DNA of 64,000 bases, taken from Erysipelotrichaceae bacterium. GTDB lineage: Bacteria > Bacillota_I > Bacilli_A > Erysipelotrichales > Erysipelotrichaceae. How positions within the stretch are numbered: the first letter of the stretch is position 1; every line of letters starts with the position of its first letter. The position numbers and the translations under genes were made by a program. Below the pieces are notes generated by a model. That model worked only from the letters and a program-made list of their open reading frames with translations, was not told where the DNA came from and ran no database searches. The DNA is taken from the NCBI GenBank assembly GCA_017432895.1, contig JAFRIG010000041.1:1-64000 (forward strand). The letters run 5' to 3'. Positions 17,277-26,587 of this stretch are shown piece after piece.

Positions 17277-18157
17277 TATTCCTTACCTTCAGCTACATTC
17301 TTTAAATGTTCACCATATGGAGATTTGCCATAACGGGCCGCACTTGCCAATAATTCCTCTTTAGCGATCCAGCCGTATTTGAAAGCGATCTCTTCAGGAG
17401 CGGAAATGATGTAGTTTTGTCTCTTGGAGATGATCTGCACGAAATTGGCCGCCTCAAGCAGTGAATCCATCGTGCCGGTATCCAGCCAGGCATAGCCCCT
17501 GCCCAATAACTGCACATCCAGTTTCTCCTGTTTGAGATACATATCGTTCAAGGTGGTGATCTCAAGTTCCCCTCTGGCGGAAGGCTTGACATCATTGGCC
17601 ATCTTTGAAACACCTGCCGGATAGAAATACAGACCTGTGATACAATAATTTGATTTGGGATGTTCAGGTTTTTCTTCGACGGACAGGACCTTGCCGTCCT
17701 TATCGAATTCAACGATGCCGAATCTCTCCGGATCATTGACATGATAACCGAAGATCGTCGCCCTGCCGTTATTTTCGGCATTTTCCGCCGCTTTCTTCAG
17801 TACATGAGAAAAGCCATCGCCGAAGAAAATATTATCGCCAAGGACCATGGCACAGGCTTCATCGCCAATGAACTCCTCGCCCAATATGAATGCCTGGGCA
17901 AGACCATCCGGTGAAGGCTGCACGCAATATGACAGATTCACCCCAAACTGATGTCCATCTGACAGCAGCTGTTCAAATCTAGGCGTATCCATAGGGGTGG
18001 AAATAATCAGGATATCTTTGATCCCCGCCAGCATCAGAGTACTTAGCGGATAATAGATCATCGGCTTATCATAAACAGGCAAAAGCTGTTTGGAAGTCAC
18101 CATAGTAAGTGGATAAAGTCTCGTTCCGGCACCACCGGCTAATATAATACCTTTCAT
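17276..18157 (-). CDS. rfbA: Glucose-1-phosphate thymidylyltransferase
   Basis: First step of dTDP-L-rhamnose synthesis, making dTDP-glucose from dTTP and glucose-1-phosphate. The 293-residue protein begins [18 protein letters not shown] with [16 protein letters not shown], then [32 protein letters not shown] and [17 protein letters not shown], as in RfbA/RmlA. The frame is open 37 codons further upstream, but ATG at 18157 has an AGAGGAAT ribosome site at good spacing and starts at the family's usual N-terminus. A TGCTATAAT promoter box lies 20 bases upstream. Confidence 0.97.
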   Translation of the reverse strand: MKGIILAGGAGTRLYPLTMVTSKQLLPVYDKPMIYYPLSTLMLAGIKDILIISTPMDTPRFEQLLSDGHQFGVNLSYCVQPSPDGLAQAFILGEEFIGDEACAMVLGDNIFFGDGFSHVLKKAAENAENNGRATIFGYHVNDPERFGIVEFDKDGKVLSVEEKPEHPKSNYCITGLYFYPAGVSKMANDVKPSARGELEITTLNDMYLKQEKLDVQLLGRGYAWLDTGTMDSLLEAANFVQIISKRQNYIISAPEEIAFKYGWIAKEELLASAARYGKSPYGEHLKNVAEGKE

Positions 18158-18176
18158 ATCGTTATTCCTCTCGTCA

Positions 18177-18185
18177 ATTATAGCA
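18177..18185 (-). promoter_or_regulatory. Extended -10 promoter (TGCTATAAT) for rfbA
   Basis: A perfect TATAAT with the TGC extension lies 20 bases before the rfbA start, giving a leader of about 13 bases that still holds the AGAGGAAT ribosome site. It sits immediately after the stop codon of the HAD gene. The same nine bases occur before the genes at 24557 and 52163. Confidence 0.65.
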
Positions 18186-20135
18186 TCAATAGCCTCTTTC
18201 TCTATAGGCAAGGATGAGATCCGCGATCGATTTATCATTATTTGAAGAAACCGGCCCCTGACTGTCAATGATCAAAGCAAGCTCATCGATATCGCTTTGA
18301 CAGCAGTATCTTAAATAATCTTCACAAAGATCGAACCATTCCTCAGGATCAAACAGATATTTCTCATTTTCTTCGAAAAATCGCCTGTGATCTTCGATAT
18401 AAGCAAAGATGCCTTTCATGATCTGCTCATATCTCTCTTTCTTTGCTTCACTTAACCCATATTCATATACAGGATCGCCATTCCTGTCAACTCCCATAAT
18501 AGGGCTTTCGTAAGATGTGATCAGAAATTCGCTTATTTTGACCGGCAGATTATCGCGCATGCCCAAAAGACGCTTGCAGAAACGATCATGTTTAATATCA
18601 CTATCCGCGAAATTTCCGGCATAAAAACCCATAGCCATTTTGTCTTTCAGATAATAATTTGCGCCTTTTTGCGAAGTGCAGTTGCCGGAAAACATATCGA
18701 CACTCGCGCAGCGTTCATGTCCAAGTGATATGTGTTCAAGATGATCCCTTAGGTAACCGCTCTGTTTCTCAGACCAGGCTTCAAGTGCCTTTGCATCATC
18801 TGTTTGAGTATTATTGTATACTTTGAAAACCTTACTCAATTTCATCGGATCATTATACACTTTGTTTTCATAGGATCCCGAAATGATACAGGCCCTTGAC
18901 AGATAGGCATAGGCAGATGCGATCTGATACTTTTCAAAAAAATAGCGGTCGTATATCTTCTTAAGACAATAGCCGTCACGACTGACAAACAGCAATTCAT
19001 CGATCCCGTTTTCTTTAGCCGCTTTACAAATATGAGATAAATAGGCGTAGGCCAAAGGACCGCCCAAAATATAAGCGAGCTTTTCAAAGAAAGGGATCTT
19101 TTGACTTGCCGAAAGATACTCACTTGTCTGTGCCAGATAAATGGAAGAAGCCAAAGAATCGTGATGTTTCATAAAAGACAACAACGCTTCATTTTCTTTT
19201 TTGTGTAAAACAAGATCGGATATCTTCGGAGTCTGATAGGCGAAAGCGCCATTAGATATAGCTTCGGAATAATCGCTGATATAGTTGTCACCGAAATGGA
19301 CAAGCTCAGAAGCCGAAATTTCTTCTTTTTCAAAGACGTAAGCGTACAGTTTGCCTGATCCCTTGGTCAGATTCAAGTCGCAGGAAACATAGATCTCATC
19401 CATTTCATATCCGGCATTTTTCAGGATCCTGGCGATGATATCTTTCCCCAGATACATATCCGAAACGGCGATCAGTCTTTTTCCTTCTTTCCTGGCATAT
19501 TCATAAAGCGGTCGCAGTACGGGATTGAAATGACAGAACGCGATCTCTTTTTCGATCTCTTTTTCTCTGATCGGCTTGAATTTTTCTTCGATGTGATCGT
19601 AGATCTCATCGATATTGACTTCCTTATTCAGCTTTTTTCTGGCATCTTCTTCAGCTTCTCTTCTCGCAATCGCAAATCCAGGCAATTCACATTCGGATTC
19701 AATAACGTCAAAGAGCTGCTCCGCTTTAAGAAAAGGACGGATGACAAGCGTATCAAAGACATCAAAACTGACTACCTTTTTCTCATCAATTGTTTTCTTG
19801 TATTCTTCAATTTCCAGCTCTATATCCTCGAGCTGATAGTCATTCACACTTCTGTTTTTAGGAATAAAAGCTCTTCGGCCCTCGTATTTTCCGAAAACTT
19901 CATAATGCAAAAGCGGATTGATCTCTTTGACATCCGGATTATTGATCAGATAGTCTTTGGAAGAAAAGCGATCGGAAGGATCGCAGTTTTCAAAGCCTCC
20001 TTTTTCAAGATAATGTTTTGCAGGATCACCGGTGATATTGTATTTTTCCTTATACCATTCGCCATCAAAAAAATCCGATCTTTCGATCAGTCTTTTGGGA
20101 TCGATCTTCAATAGAAGCTTATCTTTAAAAGCCAT
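18186..20135 (-). CDS. HAD-family hydrolase with N-terminal repeat region of cell-wall glycosylation enzymes
   Basis: The 649-residue protein has three parts. Residues 1-90 hold two short repeats of the type [11 protein letters not shown] ... HYLEKGG and [13 protein letters not shown] ... [11 protein letters not shown], seen at the ends of glycan-synthesis proteins. Residues about 115-310 are a HAD hydrolase: [14 protein letters not shown] (nucleophile Asp), [10 protein letters not shown], and [10 protein letters not shown]. The rest (about 325-649) is a COG5610-like region ([29 protein letters not shown]). ATG at 20135 has GAGGT upstream; the open frame reaches a TTG at 20156 that I reject. 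It follows the GT4 by one base. The substrate is unknown; a sugar phosphate is likely. Confidence 0.75.
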   Translation of the reverse strand: MAFKDKLLLKIDPKRLIERSDFFDGEWYKEKYNITGDPAKHYLEKGGFENCDPSDRFSSKDYLINNPDVKEINPLLHYEVFGKYEGRRAFIPKNRSVNDYQLEDIELEIEEYKKTIDEKKVVSFDVFDTLVIRPFLKAEQLFDVIESECELPGFAIARREAEEDARKKLNKEVNIDEIYDHIEEKFKPIREKEIEKEIAFCHFNPVLRPLYEYARKEGKRLIAVSDMYLGKDIIARILKNAGYEMDEIYVSCDLNLTKGSGKLYAYVFEKEEISASELVHFGDNYISDYSEAISNGAFAYQTPKISDLVLHKKENEALLSFMKHHDSLASSIYLAQTSEYLSASQKIPFFEKLAYILGGPLAYAYLSHICKAAKENGIDELLFVSRDGYCLKKIYDRYFFEKYQIASAYAYLSRACIISGSYENKVYNDPMKLSKVFKVYNNTQTDDAKALEAWSEKQSGYLRDHLEHISLGHERCASVDMFSGNCTSQKGANYYLKDKMAMGFYAGNFADSDIKHDRFCKRLLGMRDNLPVKISEFLITSYESPIMGVDRNGDPVYEYGLSEAKKERYEQIMKGIFAYIEDHRRFFEENEKYLFDPEEWFDLCEDYLRYCCQSDIDELALIIDSQGPVSSNNDKSIADLILAYRERGY

Positions 20136-20136
20136 A

Positions 20137-21849
20137 TCAGATGACCTCGAAATCAACCTTTCTATCGCCGTATTTATTTTTGAAATGCCCGATCAGCTTC
20201 TCATCATCAACTATGATGACACTGCTTTTTTCATAAAAGATCTTTTCAATATCGGCCGTGATCTTTTCGGTATGGAAATTGGACGCCTCATGATACTCTT
20301 CCGGAATCATGCCATGGCAATCCCAATAAACTTTGACACCCGGCAGATCAAAGACTTTATACATATCATCGGAGATCTTATCTCGCATGAAACGGATGAC
20401 GCTGTGTATCAGGCAATTCCTGCATGTCGAAATGAGTTTCAATACTTCCTCGCTTTGCAGAATGTCAAAAGAGTTGCAGACGATAATGGCGTGTCTGTCA
20501 TCTTTGAAAGACACCTTCAGATGTTCTGCGATGCGATCTTCACCTGAAAAATAGATCCTGAAATGATCCTGAAAATGTTCATCCACCGCCCTGATTCTTT
20601 GATCGTATGTGCTTTCCGTCTTTGGATATGGCGCGATCACAAAGAGGCTTTTTTCCTTGGCGATGATCTCTTTCAGTTTTTCCAGATTCCGCCTGTCTTT
20701 GACAGCCTCTTTGCGTTCTTCAAGCTTGGAACCGATTTTCTGCATGAACCAGGCCGGAAAATTCAGACCATGTTCTCTGATCTTTCGATAGACCCGCTTG
20801 AAAAAGATGATAAACTTCACTAAACCTAATCCGGGAATCTTTCCATATTCTTTCTTTTTGAAATCATGGGCGATCTTTTCAAAATAGTCATCCGCCAGGA
20901 TATCCAGGCTATAGATCTCATTGGCCTCTTTCAGACATTCATCCGAGATCTTTTTTCTGAGCTCTTCGTTTTCGATAAGTTCACTGATCGCGTCTACCCA
21001 TTCTTCTGTCGTATTATTGACCAGCAGGCCGTTTTCCTTGTCTCTGATCCCGAAGACATAGGGTTCACAATTCGTATAGATCCCGGCAATGCCGAATGAT
21101 GCGTATTCGACATATTTATTGAAGTACTTGCACCTGTGAAATTCACTTAAAGGCATTGGTGCCAGGCCGATATCCCAGTTGCATTTGGCCATATAGGCCG
21201 TATAGTTGTCATAACCGTCCTGATATGGCAGATGTTTAAGTCCGAGCTTTTCGACAAAGTCAGGCTTGGCCCCCATGATCTGGATCTCAATTGAATCGCC
21301 ATATTTCTTGACGATCTTCGTGATCGCCTCTTCCAGTATTTCGTTAAGATCCTGGGCCCTGTCGATCGAACCCGCAAAACCGATCCTGACTTTATCATTT
21401 TTTTCTTTTTTTACGATCCTGTTCAAAGAAGGTTCGGGAATAGTGAAACAGTATTTAAACATCTGACCGTATTTCTCCAGCAGAACAGGAGAGGGACTTA
21501 AAAAAGTATCGCAATTGGACATGATAGTTCTGATATTATGTTGTGTGGATGGAAGCAGATAGTATGGTGCACTGCTCAGATAGGAAGGTACGTTGAGCAG
21601 GTCGTCATCCATGACATAGATCAGCTTTTTGCCGGCCTTTTTGGCGATCTTCGATACATAGGAATCGATATCCGAATCCGAACGCAGGAAAACGATGATA
21701 TCGGCCCATTCAACGTTTTTCTTGTTTATAAAATGGGAAATTGAAAATTTGTAATTGCATCTGCCTTTTTTCTCAAGGTATTCCAGCTGGCAATGTCCGC
21801 ATAATAAAACAGAGGGAATAAAGGTTGTTGAAACGACCAGTACGTTCAT
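20137..21849 (-). CDS. GT4-type glycosyltransferase with an extra half glycosyltransferase domain
   Basis: The 570-residue protein has a complete GT-B unit in residues 1-330: MNVLVVSTTFIPSVL, VRIGFAGSIDRAQDLNEIL, GLAPMPLSEFHRCKYFNKYVEYASFGI and the tail ENGLLVNNTTEEW. From about 375 to the end a second region (SLFVIAPYPKTESTYDQRI, YWDCHGMIPEEYHEA, SSVIIVDDEKLIGHFKNKYG) looks like the acceptor half of another GT-B enzyme that stops where the donor half would begin. ATG at 21849 overlaps the upstream TGA by one base (TGATG). Acceptor and donor are unknown; it belongs to the ABC-exporter module. Confidence 0.78.
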   Translation of the reverse strand: MNVLVVSTTFIPSVLLCGHCQLEYLEKKGRCNYKFSISHFINKKNVEWADIIVFLRSDSDIDSYVSKIAKKAGKKLIYVMDDDLLNVPSYLSSAPYYLLPSTQHNIRTIMSNCDTFLSPSPVLLEKYGQMFKYCFTIPEPSLNRIVKKEKNDKVRIGFAGSIDRAQDLNEILEEAITKIVKKYGDSIEIQIMGAKPDFVEKLGLKHLPYQDGYDNYTAYMAKCNWDIGLAPMPLSEFHRCKYFNKYVEYASFGIAGIYTNCEPYVFGIRDKENGLLVNNTTEEWVDAISELIENEELRKKISDECLKEANEIYSLDILADDYFEKIAHDFKKKEYGKIPGLGLVKFIIFFKRVYRKIREHGLNFPAWFMQKIGSKLEERKEAVKDRRNLEKLKEIIAKEKSLFVIAPYPKTESTYDQRIRAVDEHFQDHFRIYFSGEDRIAEHLKVSFKDDRHAIIVCNSFDILQSEEVLKLISTCRNCLIHSVIRFMRDKISDDMYKVFDLPGVKVYWDCHGMIPEEYHEASNFHTEKITADIEKIFYEKSSVIIVDDEKLIGHFKNKYGDRKVDFEVI

Positions 21850-22592
21850 CACTTTATCCCCTGAGCCTTTTTATATGCTTCGCAGACCTCTTTGGTTTCC
21901 CCGAACATGACCACCGTGCCATGATCCAGCCAGATGACTTTATCGCACATCTCTTCGATCTTTTCGAGGTCATGGGAAACAAACAGAACGGTCGCCCCGC
22001 CCGACATCAGCTCTTTCATGCGGTTGAAACTCTTTTCCTGAAAAGCGACATCGCCGACAGCCAGGATCTCATCGACGATCAGGATCTCGGGCTGAACAAC
22101 GGAAGCGATCGAGAAAGCCAGCCTGGCCATCATACCGGATGAATAATTGCGGATAGGCATATCGACAAAATCCGCGATCTCCGCAAACTCGACGATCTCA
22201 TCATACTTGGACTCGAGATACTCTTTCGAATAACCCAGTATAGCGCCATTGAGATAAATATTTTCTCTGCCGGTCAGTTCAAGATCGAAACCGGCGCCCA
22301 ATTCCAGCATCGGCACGATATTGCCATAGGTACGTATCACGCCCTTGGTCGGTTTCAGGATCCCGGAGATCAGTTTAAGGGTCGTCGATTTTCCGGCCCC
22401 GTTCCTTCCGATTAGACCCAAGGTCTTGCCTTTTTTCAAAACAAACGAGACATTATCCAGGGCCAGAAACTCATTGAACCGCAGTTTTCCCTTTACAGCC
22501 GTCGTAAAAACTTCTTTCAAAGAATTCAGAGGCTCGTCTGACATTCTGAATTTCATTGTCACGTTTTCAACTTCGATCATGTTTTCAGTCAT
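21849..22592 (-). CDS. Polysaccharide ABC exporter, ATP-binding subunit (Wzt/TagH-type)
   Basis: The 247-residue ATPase has Walker A GLIGRNGAGKSTTLK near 50-62, the signature YSSGMMARLAFSIA, Walker B EILIVDEILAVGD and the switch His in LFVSHDLEKIEEMCD. With the permease just upstream it should export a lipid-linked polysaccharide across the membrane. It ends soon after the ATPase core, so it lacks the C-terminal carbohydrate-binding domain that Wzt proteins use to read a terminal cap; export is therefore probably cap-independent, as in TagGH and the streptococcal rhamnan exporters. Confidence 0.92.
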   Translation of the reverse strand: MTENMIEVENVTMKFRMSDEPLNSLKEVFTTAVKGKLRFNEFLALDNVSFVLKKGKTLGLIGRNGAGKSTTLKLISGILKPTKGVIRTYGNIVPMLELGAGFDLELTGRENIYLNGAILGYSKEYLESKYDEIVEFAEIADFVDMPIRNYSSGMMARLAFSIASVVQPEILIVDEILAVGDVAFQEKSFNRMKELMSGGATVLFVSHDLEKIEEMCDKVIWLDHGTVVMFGETKEVCEAYKKAQGIK

Positions 22593-22601
22593 AAGAAACC
22601 T

Positions 22602-24026
22602 CTACAGATATAACGCAAACTTATCCTGTGTCTTCTTGAAAGTATAAGAACCTATCAACAAAGACAGCAGTGCAAAAAGAAGACAGAAAATATAAGCCCT
22701 TGGCTCAGGCGAGATACCGTTGATCAGGCAGGTACGGCAGTTGCCGATAAAGTGATACAGCGGATTGAATCGCACGATAAATTTATACTTCTCAGGAATG
22801 ATCTCAGCCGGATAAAAGATCGGAGTCGCATACATCCAGATCTGCATCAGCACGCTCCATAGGAACTGGATATCCCTGAAGAAGACCATCAAAGCCGATA
22901 GGAACATACCCACGCCCAGCGAGAAAAGGATCAGACAGGCCAGAAAATAGAAAAACAGGATAGCCTGAGGCCTGATCGCGATCCCCAGGATCACCGAAGC
23001 CAGGAAAAGCGGTACCAGAGAGATCGCCAGGTTGACTGACGAAGAAATCGTTCTGGCCAAAGGAAAGATGTATTTCGGGATGTAGACCTTGGTGATCAGG
23101 CGGGCATTCCCACTGATCGAAGACAGACACATGGTCGTACATTCGTTGAAAAAGCTGAAACAGACGACACCGCACAAGAGATATACGGGATAGTTCTTGG
23201 TATCCGAACTGAAAAATGTTGAGAAGACCAAAAACTGTACCGTCATCGTCAGCAGCGGATTCAGAAATGACCAGAATACGCCAAGAATAGATCGCTTGTA
23301 TTTCGATTTGAAATCTCTGATCACCAGCTGGCTGATCAGAAACTGGTATCGGTACATTGCACTAATGGCAGTTACCAGATAGTTGTTTCTCCCGTTAAGA
23401 TACTTATGATAGGAAAGCAGGAAAAGCGCAGCCAGAAACAAGCCAAACCCACCCATGATAAACCAGTAATACTGGCTGACCTCGATCTTTTCACTTCCAC
23501 TCAGTGAGAAACAAAGTGAGCCTTCCATCACTTCATTTCCTATCATGATCTTGGAACCATCGGGACTGATACTCTTGTTCATCATGGCCGAAACGCCTTC
23601 ATTGACTTTCGAATTGGAATAGATGCTGATCGTCAGCGTTTTTCCCTTCAGACCTCTTATCGGATTTTCCGGCTCCAGGTAGACCCTGTGCTGTTCGGGG
23701 ATCTTCTCAACATCAAGAATCTTGCGATACAGCAGGTCATCTCCATCAAGCAGATCGATGGTCAGTAGACCTTTACCATCCCGATACAGCTTCGTAAAGA
23801 TCAGTGAGACCTGTTCGATATTGTCGACAGTATTCAGAAAACTTTGCGAAACATTGAGCCCTCTGACGATCTCAGGCGTAACGGAATCGGCTTCCAGAAT
23901 AGAGATCTTATCCTCGGCAACTCTGTATTTGAGCTGATCGCCGGAAAGATAATAAAAAGCTACGGCGAATACCGCATATACAATAAAAGCTATCGTAAAA
24001 ATTCTTTTCAAATCGTTCTTTTTCAT
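22602..24026 (-). CDS. Polysaccharide ABC exporter permease with an added N-terminal outside domain
   Basis: The 474-residue protein is longer than Wzm/TagG permeases (about 260-280). The usual ABC-2 permease occupies about 205-474 (LVIRDFKSKYKRSILGVFWSFLNPLL, PVYLLCGVVCFSFFNECTT, YATPIFYPAEIIPEKYKFIVRFNPLYHF). Before it lie one membrane segment (about 9-27), an outside domain (about 30-185), and a second segment (188-206). The outside domain closely matches the protein encoded next upstream (24027-24557): both have QHR-x-YLEP, GLK-x-K-x-LT and a final LCF. It may contact the exported glycan or the wall. The gene starts directly after its neighbour's stop. Confidence 0.9.
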   Translation of the reverse strand: MKKNDLKRIFTIAFIVYAVFAVAFYYLSGDQLKYRVAEDKISILEADSVTPEIVRGLNVSQSFLNTVDNIEQVSLIFTKLYRDGKGLLTIDLLDGDDLLYRKILDVEKIPEQHRVYLEPENPIRGLKGKTLTISIYSNSKVNEGVSAMMNKSISPDGSKIMIGNEVMEGSLCFSLSGSEKIEVSQYYWFIMGGFGLFLAALFLLSYHKYLNGRNNYLVTAISAMYRYQFLISQLVIRDFKSKYKRSILGVFWSFLNPLLTMTVQFLVFSTFFSSDTKNYPVYLLCGVVCFSFFNECTTMCLSSISGNARLITKVYIPKYIFPLARTISSSVNLAISLVPLFLASVILGIAIRPQAILFFYFLACLILFSLGVGMFLSALMVFFRDIQFLWSVLMQIWMYATPIFYPAEIIPEKYKFIVRFNPLYHFIGNCRTCLINGISPEPRAYIFCLLFALLSLLIGSYTFKKTQDKFALYL

Positions 24027-24557
24027 TTATTCAGTTATTGCAAAACACAAAGTTCCCTTGATCGTTTTATTGCCAAACCTGAAAGTCGTATCCATATCCT
24101 TATCCATCATGACGACCAGACCTGTATCCTCCTGCTGAACAGGATAGATCTTCAGGGTCAATTCCTTATTTTTCAATCCGCTCAAAACGGAAGACGGCTC
24201 AAGATATGTGCGATGCTGATCCTCGATCTGTGCGATCTTATAAGTAGAAGCAGCCAAAAGATCATTGCCATCCCAGAGTTCGATCGCCAGATCGATCCCT
24301 TCTTTATAAGAGAGCCGGGAAAAGACGATCGCAACATTGCTGATGGAATCGGTCGTATTGATAAAATCCTGTTCAATGACGATCCCTTTTTTGATCTCGC
24401 TGGTCGTGTCGTTGGCACTAGGCATGATGGTGCTGTCAGATCTTCTCGCATCTGAAGAACCATTAAAGATATTTCTGCCAAAAAACAGCAATGTGGTAAG
24501 TACAACGAATGCAGCCGTGACCACCAGGACGATCATCTCCAGCTTTTTATTCTTCAT
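24027..24557 (-). CDS. Small membrane-anchored copy of the exporter's outside domain
   Basis: The 176-residue protein has one N-terminal membrane segment (about 7-27) and then a single beta-rich outside domain with DFINTTDSISNVAIVFSRL, ELWDGNDLLAAS, DQHRTYLEP and TIKGTLCFAITE. It is plainly related to the N-terminal domain of the permease next to it and more distantly to that of the DUF2142 protein at 26588-28633. I know no name for the family. Likely it is a partner or sensor of the exporter. A TGCTATAAT box lies 10 bases before the ATG, so the mRNA may be almost leaderless. Confidence 0.75.
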   Translation of the reverse strand: MKNKKLEMIVLVVTAAFVVLTTLLFFGRNIFNGSSDARRSDSTIMPSANDTTSEIKKGIVIEQDFINTTDSISNVAIVFSRLSYKEGIDLAIELWDGNDLLAASTYKIAQIEDQHRTYLEPSSVLSGLKNKELTLKIYPVQQEDTGLVVMMDKDMDTTFRFGNKTIKGTLCFAITE

Positions 24558-24566
24558 AACATTCCT

Positions 24567-24575
24567 ATTATAGCA
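24567..24575 (-). promoter_or_regulatory. TGCTATAAT box 9 bases before a start codon
   Basis: The extended -10 matches perfectly and ends 9 bases before the ATG at 24557. A start of transcription 7 bases downstream of the box would leave a leader of about three bases and cut off the AGGA that could act as ribosome site. The box follows the stop codon of the gene at 24578. Confidence 0.6.
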
Positions 24576-24577
24576 TT

Positions 24578-25489
24578 TTAGATATAGTTTACTATCACCA
24601 GGATCCCGAAGAACAGATCGTTGATCGTATGTGATCTGAAACGATCATCATTCAGCAGCTTTCTTTTCAGCTTAACATCGCTTCGATAATCAGCTACGAT
24701 TTGCAACAGTTCCCTTTTATCTTCATCGATCTCATCGCCATAGACTTTCAGCAGCGACTTTGCCGTCTCACTGCGATAATTCCTGATCTTCCCATTCGCA
24801 AAACGCTGTACTCTGCCGATAAAAACCCGCACTTTATTCGCATCCATGCCGATCTCATTATTGCCATGCTGGCGATAATACATATGTGAACTATCATCAA
24901 GTATCACTTTTCCAAACATCGCTACAACTTTATGGATGATCGCATCATGAATGATACAGTAGTCTTTTTCCGGATCATATTTCTCGATCTTTTCTCTGGC
25001 AGCCTGATTATAGACGAATGTACAGCCCGGTGCTGTATGATAAAGCAAGGCATGAGGAAAATCGGTAAAACCGTAAAGAGAGGATACATCCGAGTTTAAA
25101 GCAACAAGATCTTTGTCGGTCAGAGTATATCTGCTGCAATACAGCAGCGGGATCTCACTTTTTTCTTTTTCCAGATTCTTTACAGCTACCGCCAATTTTT
25201 CCGGAAACCAGACATCATCCTGATCACATAGAGCATAATAATCCGCCTTGTCGCAACGACAGATGAGTTCCCAGAAAGAACGAGCAGGGCCTTTATTCTC
25301 GCCGTTATAATATCGGATAAACGGATACAGACTGGCATATTCTTCCAATATAGCCATTGTATCATCCTTGGAACCATCATCACGGATCAGGATCTCATCC
25401 GGTCTTAGCGTCTGGTTTAAAAGAGAATCCAGCTGTTTACGCAGATATCTTTCGCCATTATATGTCGACATAAGTACAATCAGGCTCAT
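24578..25489 (-). CDS. GT2 glycosyltransferase, rhamnosyltransferase-like
   Basis: The 303-residue protein is a GT-A enzyme: MSLIVLMSTYNGERYLRKQL, IRDDGSKDDT, ALCDQDDVWFPEKL (DxD) and a C-terminal helical tail. The pairing STYNGE-RYL with CDQDDVW is typical of rhamnosyltransferases of the RfbF/RgpB kind, which agrees with the dTDP-rhamnose genes in this window. It overlaps the upstream GT4 by 4 bp. The linkage it forms is not known. Confidence 0.82.
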   Translation of the reverse strand: MSLIVLMSTYNGERYLRKQLDSLLNQTLRPDEILIRDDGSKDDTMAILEEYASLYPFIRYYNGENKGPARSFWELICRCDKADYYALCDQDDVWFPEKLAVAVKNLEKEKSEIPLLYCSRYTLTDKDLVALNSDVSSLYGFTDFPHALLYHTAPGCTFVYNQAAREKIEKYDPEKDYCIIHDAIIHKVVAMFGKVILDDSSHMYYRQHGNNEIGMDANKVRVFIGRVQRFANGKIRNYRSETAKSLLKVYGDEIDEDKRELLQIVADYRSDVKLKRKLLNDDRFRSHTINDLFFGILVIVNYI

Positions 25490-26586
25490 CTCATCACCTC
25501 ATCTATGACCTGCAGACATCTTTTATTGAAAACATCCAGCGAAAGATTCTCATCGAAAAGTTCATAGATCCTTTCATTATCAGCTCTTTTTTCGATCAGC
25601 GAAGTCGCATCTACTATATTTTCACCATCGACATTGACTCCGGCCCCATATTCTTCAACAAAGTTCCAGGTATCACCTTTGATATTGTTGATGATCGGCA
25701 AACCATGTTCAAAATAATCGATACATTTGACCGTCAGACCGATATATAAACCTTCCCGGTAGATATTGATCCCGGCATGACATAAAGCAAAGATCTTCGC
25801 CTTTTTCTGTTCATCCCTGATCGGGCCGTGGTATATCACTTCACAAACCTTTTTCAATGTCACAAGAAAGCTTGCGGTATTCTCCCCTTCGCCTATCACA
25901 TGCAAAGTGACCGGCATCTTCATATTCGCAATGATCGAAGCGATCTTTTCCGTAGCGATTATGTTGTTGATCGACCCGATATATACCAGATTGAGCCGCT
26001 CAAAATCGATCTTTTGCCTTGGCCTGATCGCCTTGCTGTCCCTGGCCCAGCGTATCGTTGTGATCTTTCCGTCATATTCCTCTTCAAGGATCTGCTGATA
26101 AAGATCGCATTCACTTACCAAAGCATCGGCGCAATTTAAATTATCTGCCCGCAGTTTTTTCCACAGAGTCAAAGGAAAACGATCCTTTCTGAAATTTACA
26201 GGCAGCGATTCCGGCCACATATCGATAATATCGATGATGATCTTTTTATCAGGATGTTTTTTCTTATAGATCCTCGCCTGTCTGATAAGAGAATTGGCGG
26301 GAACCATCAGCCAGATGAGATCCGGATCTTCTTTTTCGATCTGAACAAAAAGATCTTTCGCAAAGCGATGATGAGATAAGATCCTTTCTATCGAAAGATT
26401 CCTTTTATAAGGCTTTGTCCCTATCAGATCAAAACCTTCAGGTCCATGCTCTCTTTTTTCCTTTCTGATATGTGAAAAATCAGAGCTGAAAACCCGCGTT
26501 TCGTAAGCTCTTTTTTCGCATGCCCTTTTTACGAAAGAAGCACGTTCTTCGTTTGATTCAAAACAGGTAGCAATTACAACTTTCAT
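25486..26586 (-). CDS. GT4-type glycosyltransferase
   Basis: The 366-residue GT-B protein has an N-terminal acceptor half (MKVVIATCFESNEERASF, DPDLIWLMVPANSLIRQA, IIDIIDMWPESLPVNF) and a donor half (LNLVYIGSINNIIATEKI, LHVIGEGENTASFL, INIYREGLYIGLTVKCIDYFEHGLPII). The IIDMWPES segment is common in cytoplasmic GT4 enzymes of capsule loci. It starts one base after the DUF2142 gene and overlaps the next GT2 by 4 bp. Confidence 0.8.
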   Translation of the reverse strand: MKVVIATCFESNEERASFVKRACEKRAYETRVFSSDFSHIRKEKREHGPEGFDLIGTKPYKRNLSIERILSHHRFAKDLFVQIEKEDPDLIWLMVPANSLIRQARIYKKKHPDKKIIIDIIDMWPESLPVNFRKDRFPLTLWKKLRADNLNCADALVSECDLYQQILEEEYDGKITTIRWARDSKAIRPRQKIDFERLNLVYIGSINNIIATEKIASIIANMKMPVTLHVIGEGENTASFLVTLKKVCEVIYHGPIRDEQKKAKIFALCHAGINIYREGLYIGLTVKCIDYFEHGLPIINNIKGDTWNFVEEYGAGVNVDGENIVDATSLIEKRADNERIYELFDENLSLDVFNKRCLQVIDEVMR

Positions 26587-26587
26587 C

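Noticed and set aside
20136-20156. TTG start 7 codons upstream for the HAD gene
   Set aside because: ATG at 20135 has a GAGGT site and lies just after the upstream stop.
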